Source: Candidatus Bathycorpusculum grumuli (GTDB taxonomy: Archaea > Thermoproteota > Bathyarchaeia > Bathyarchaeales > Bathycorpusculaceae). From it: a stretch of 34,997 nt of DNA. Under the pieces are notes generated by a model. The model searched no databases, was not told the origin of the DNA, and saw only the letters and a list, made by a program, of their open reading frames with translations. Position 1 is the stretch's first letter, and each line of letters opens with the position of its first letter. The translations under genes and the position numbers were made by a program. Location: contig WRNB01000011.1 of NCBI GenBank assembly GCA_009776805.1, forward strand, positions 1-34,997, read 5' to 3'. Of this stretch, positions 32,810 through 34,997 are shown piece after piece.

Positions 32810-33962
32810 ACATTTTTTGAGCACAAATATCCCACGTAAATTTCTCACTAACAAACTTACGCCCAGCTAACCCCATATTCTGCCGCAAATTAACATCACC
32901 CAAAAGTTTCAACAACAATTCAGCTAACTCACCACTACAACCACAATCAGCCAATAAACCTGTTTCACCATTAACAACAACCTCATTTACACCACCAATA
33001 TTGAAAGCAACCACAGGCTTCTCTGATGCAGAAGCTTCAAGCAACACAATACCCTGACCTTCCTGAATAGAAGGTAAAACAAACACATCACAACAACTAT
33101 ACAATGCAGAAAGCTCAATCTCAGATAAACCATTTTTAAAAACAAAATTATCCAAAAGCTTTGCATCCATTAAACAGTTAAATAACCAATTTTTCAAAGG
33201 ACCATCACCAACGATAACAAATTGCACATTTGACTGAAATTTAACTACATGTTTAGCAGCTTCCACTAAAAACATTAACCCTTTACGAGGTATTAAACTA
33301 CCCACAAAAAGCACCACAGGCACATCTCTTAAACCAAACTGAGCTTTAATCAAGACAGGATCTTTCGCAGAACAAAACTTTTCTAAATCAACACCATTAG
33401 GCACTATACACACTTTTAAAGGATCAACATCATAATATTTCTGCATTTTCTCAAAAGAATACTTACTGATAGTAACAACAAAATCTGCTTCTTTAACTGT
33501 TTTTCCCTCTAATCGGGCAAGACGCGCCATAAAACAATTAGCAATTCTACTCCTAAAAGGTAAGCAACCATTTAATTTTGCCTGCTCAAACTCATCAGCT
33601 AACACCCCATGAACCGTATGCACAACCGCTTTTTTTATAGACCTATTTTTAAATGCTTTAAGAAGCCCATAACCATTATCATTATGCACCTCGTAAACAT
33701 TAGCATTAAAATTGGTTTTAGATACAGTACGATTAAAAGTCCAATTATCAAGAGGGTAAACACTATCAGTTGATGCAAGAGGAACAAAAAATACACCATT
33801 TATTTTAACAGGTTTTTTAAAACTCGCTTTTGTTCCGCTATAAACAGTAATATCCACACTATTTACAAGCCGTAGTGTAGACTCACGTATACGCCTCTCC
33901 ACACCCCCAGTGTACAAATGAGGCGGCTGAGTGTTAAAAACAGCTAAACGCATTTTGTCCAT
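32772..33962 (-). CDS. Family 4-type glycosyltransferase
   Basis: This 396-residue GT-B-fold glycosyltransferase has an N-terminal acceptor domain opening MRLAVFNTQPPHLYTGGVER. The C-terminal donor domain contains VPNGVDLEKF, VVLFVGSLIPRKGLMFLVEA, FVIVGDGP and the EX7E segment IQEGQGIVLLEASASEKPVV. Such enzymes use nucleotide sugars to build polysaccharides, glycolipids or glycoprotein glycans. There is no membrane segment. The start is ATG 33962 or the next ATG three codons in; neither has a clear Shine-Dalgarno. A TATA-like box lies at about 34044-34054. The coding strand is G/T-rich. Confidence 0.88.
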   Translation of the reverse strand: MDKMRLAVFNTQPPHLYTGGVERRIRESTLRLVNSVDITVYSGTKASFKKPVKINGVFFVPLASTDSVYPLDNWTFNRTVSKTNFNANVYEVHNDNGYGLLKAFKNRSIKKAVVHTVHGVLADEFEQAKLNGCLPFRSRIANCFMARLARLEGKTVKEADFVVTISKYSFEKMQKYYDVDPLKVCIVPNGVDLEKFCSAKDPVLIKAQFGLRDVPVVLFVGSLIPRKGLMFLVEAAKHVVKFQSNVQFVIVGDGPLKNWLFNCLMDAKLLDNFVFKNGLSEIELSALYSCCDVFVLPSIQEGQGIVLLEASASEKPVVAFNIGGVNEVVVNGETGLLADCGCSGELAELLLKLLGDVNLRQNMGLAGRKFVSEKFTWDICAQKMFRVYQDVLGCVV

Positions 33963-34351
33963 ATAATACTTTTGTTTAAAGCAGTTTTTATGTCTACTGA
34001 TTTAATCTCAGATAAGTGAGTTTGTGTTTGTTGTGCAAAAAAAGTGTATAAAAATAATGCCTCTTTTTAGATTAAAAACAAACCAAAATTGGATCACAAT
34101 AACTTCAAAAATCCTAAGATTACAATGTGCAGTGGTACATAAATACATAGAAACTATGCACAAGAGTTATTATAGTGGATTATTTGAAAGTTTTCACACT
34201 TAGAAAGATAAAACTACTCATATTTTTATTGTTTTTAATATTTCTTTTTGGAAGATAATTCTTACATTTTACCATAATTTACATTCTACTTGTTCGCTCG
34301 TGAAATATGTTACGTCACATTTTTTTCTAAACGTGAATACGCTCGAATTTT
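33963..34351. other. Intergenic region upstream of the glycosyltransferase
   Basis: No gene is supported. On the minus strand TTTTTATACAC at 34044-34054 is a candidate TATA box, about 85 bases before the glycosyltransferase ATG. The region is AT-rich with no other clear signal. Confidence 0.4.
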
Positions 34352-34997
34352 TTATGTGTAAACGTTAATTGTGTCGTTATATGCAACATAGTTTTTAACC
34401 TGTGTTTTAACAGCACCCGATTTTTTTAGTGCAAAAACTGCTAATACAACAAGAAGTGCTATGACAAGAACTATTGTTACAATAAGTAGAAGAGGCCAAT
34501 GTTTTGGTTCAACTATAATTTCGGGATTAGTTGGTGTTGCATGGGTAGTTCTACTTGGTGCAGGGTTATTTGATGTAGACGTATTGGGTGAAGGTTTACT
34601 TGGTGACCCTTCAGAACCACCGCCTTTTGAACCACCACCCGATTCAGATCCGCCTGAAGTGGGATTCCAGATAGCTGTTATGGCAACATTACGGTCAGGC
34701 ATAGTGAAGGTTGCAGTGGCACTATTAATGTTTGACAATGTAACACTACCCGCAGTAACACTCCACCTGGTAAATGTGTAGCCTTCACGGTTGCCAGCGT
34801 TTATGGTAACAGTTACTTCTGGGACATAATTGCCTGAACCAGTAGTTGATGCAAAGCTATCCGCTATAGATACAGTATATGTGATTGGTGTGTTTTTGGT
34901 GTAGCTGATGTCATAATTGTTGTATCCTTGAGTAAAAGGATCTGTCCAAAAAGTGCATTTTATGTTTGTAGCATAAAGGGCATCATCATTGGGATTT
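34352..34997 (-). CDS. C-terminal part of a membrane-anchored surface repeat protein (partial)
   Basis: The frame is open from the right window edge to TAA 34352; the N-terminal part lies outside. Visible are beta-rich segments (YTVSIADSF, VPEVTVTINAGNREGYTF), then TRWSVTAGSVTLSNINSATA and MPDRNVAITAIWNP. This is the InlB-type or Listeria-Bacteroides-like repeat ending. A Gly/Ser-rich linker, a Pro/Thr/Ser stretch, one membrane segment (LLLIVTIVLVIALLVVLAVF) and a short polar tail follow. It should be anchored with its bulk outside the cell. The C-terminal layout matches the beta-helix protein at the left of the window. Confidence 0.8.
   Translation of the reverse strand, partial: NPNDDALYATNIKCTFWTDPFTQGYNNYDISYTKNTPITYTVSIADSFASTTGSGNYVPEVTVTINAGNREGYTFTRWSVTAGSVTLSNINSATATFTMPDRNVAITAIWNPTSGGSESGGGSKGGGSEGSPSKPSPNTSTSNNPAPSRTTHATPTNPEIIVEPKHWPLLLIVTIVLVIALLVVLAVFALKKSGAVKTQVKNYVAYNDTINVYT

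Noticed and set aside
1-34997. tRNA, rRNA and CRISPR arrays
   Set aside because: Read through on both strands by eye, no convincing tRNA T-loop pattern, rRNA segment or regularly spaced repeat was found. A covariance-model scan was not possible.

Overview
This window looks like a chromosome segment of a low-G+C archaeon, probably an anaerobic and perhaps gut-associated one; a Bathyarchaeia-like lineage is my best guess, not a demonstrated one. The archaeal evidence is a class I CCA-adding enzyme next to a ThpR-type RNA ligase, an adjacent UPF0200/UPF0201 pair followed by a beta-CASP-like metallo-beta-lactamase, an ArfB-like creatininase-family enzyme, a CxxC-x17-CxxC zinc ribbon, TATA-like boxes and oligo-T ends. 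Several genes look bacterial in origin: ClpB, the FAAL-ACP-reductase, and decayed serine recombinase, DUF1016 and DnaJ fragments.

Layout. 0-2.2 kb: a transposase-like C-terminal remnant and a membrane-anchored beta-helix surface protein (minus). 2.9-9.4 kb: a small assembly-line-like locus with a Sfp-type phosphopantetheinyl transferase (plus) converging on a fatty-acyl-AMP ligase / acyl carrier / thioester reductase fusion, and a group II PLP decarboxylase upstream on the minus strand. Long AT-rich spacers and transposase remnants flank it. 9.9-13.6 kb: an IS1182-type pseudogene cut by a small inverted-repeat element, an AAA+ ATPase, and a largely non-coding stretch in which an extreme A/C-rich block switches to an extreme G/T-rich block around a 30-bp near-palindrome. 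13.7-17.5 kb: zinc ribbon (minus), OB-fold protein and cupin (plus), then the minus-strand set secreted MBL hydrolase / DUF3006 / creatininase. 18.4-20.5 kb: thpR-cca. 20.6-22.5 kb: a graveyard of bacterial-type pseudogenes. 22.6-24.7 kb: UPF0200, UPF0201, MBL RNA-processing enzyme. 24.7-29.1 kb: ClpB (minus) and IlvD (plus). 29.5-34 kb: an unknown 121-aa protein, an apparent operon of GNAT, an unknown 454-aa protein and an HExxH zincin, then a convergent glycosyltransferase. 34.35 kb to the end: the C-terminal part of a second membrane-anchored surface protein.

The most interesting system is the 2.9-9.4 kb locus. The fusion protein should activate an acyl acid as its adenylate, load it on the phosphopantetheinylated carrier and release it reductively as an aldehyde or alcohol; the transferase would prime the carrier, and the decarboxylase could supply an amine or modify the product. 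Carrier-protein chemistry is unusual in archaea, whose membrane lipids are isoprenoid. All calls come from reading the sequence; no database search was run.
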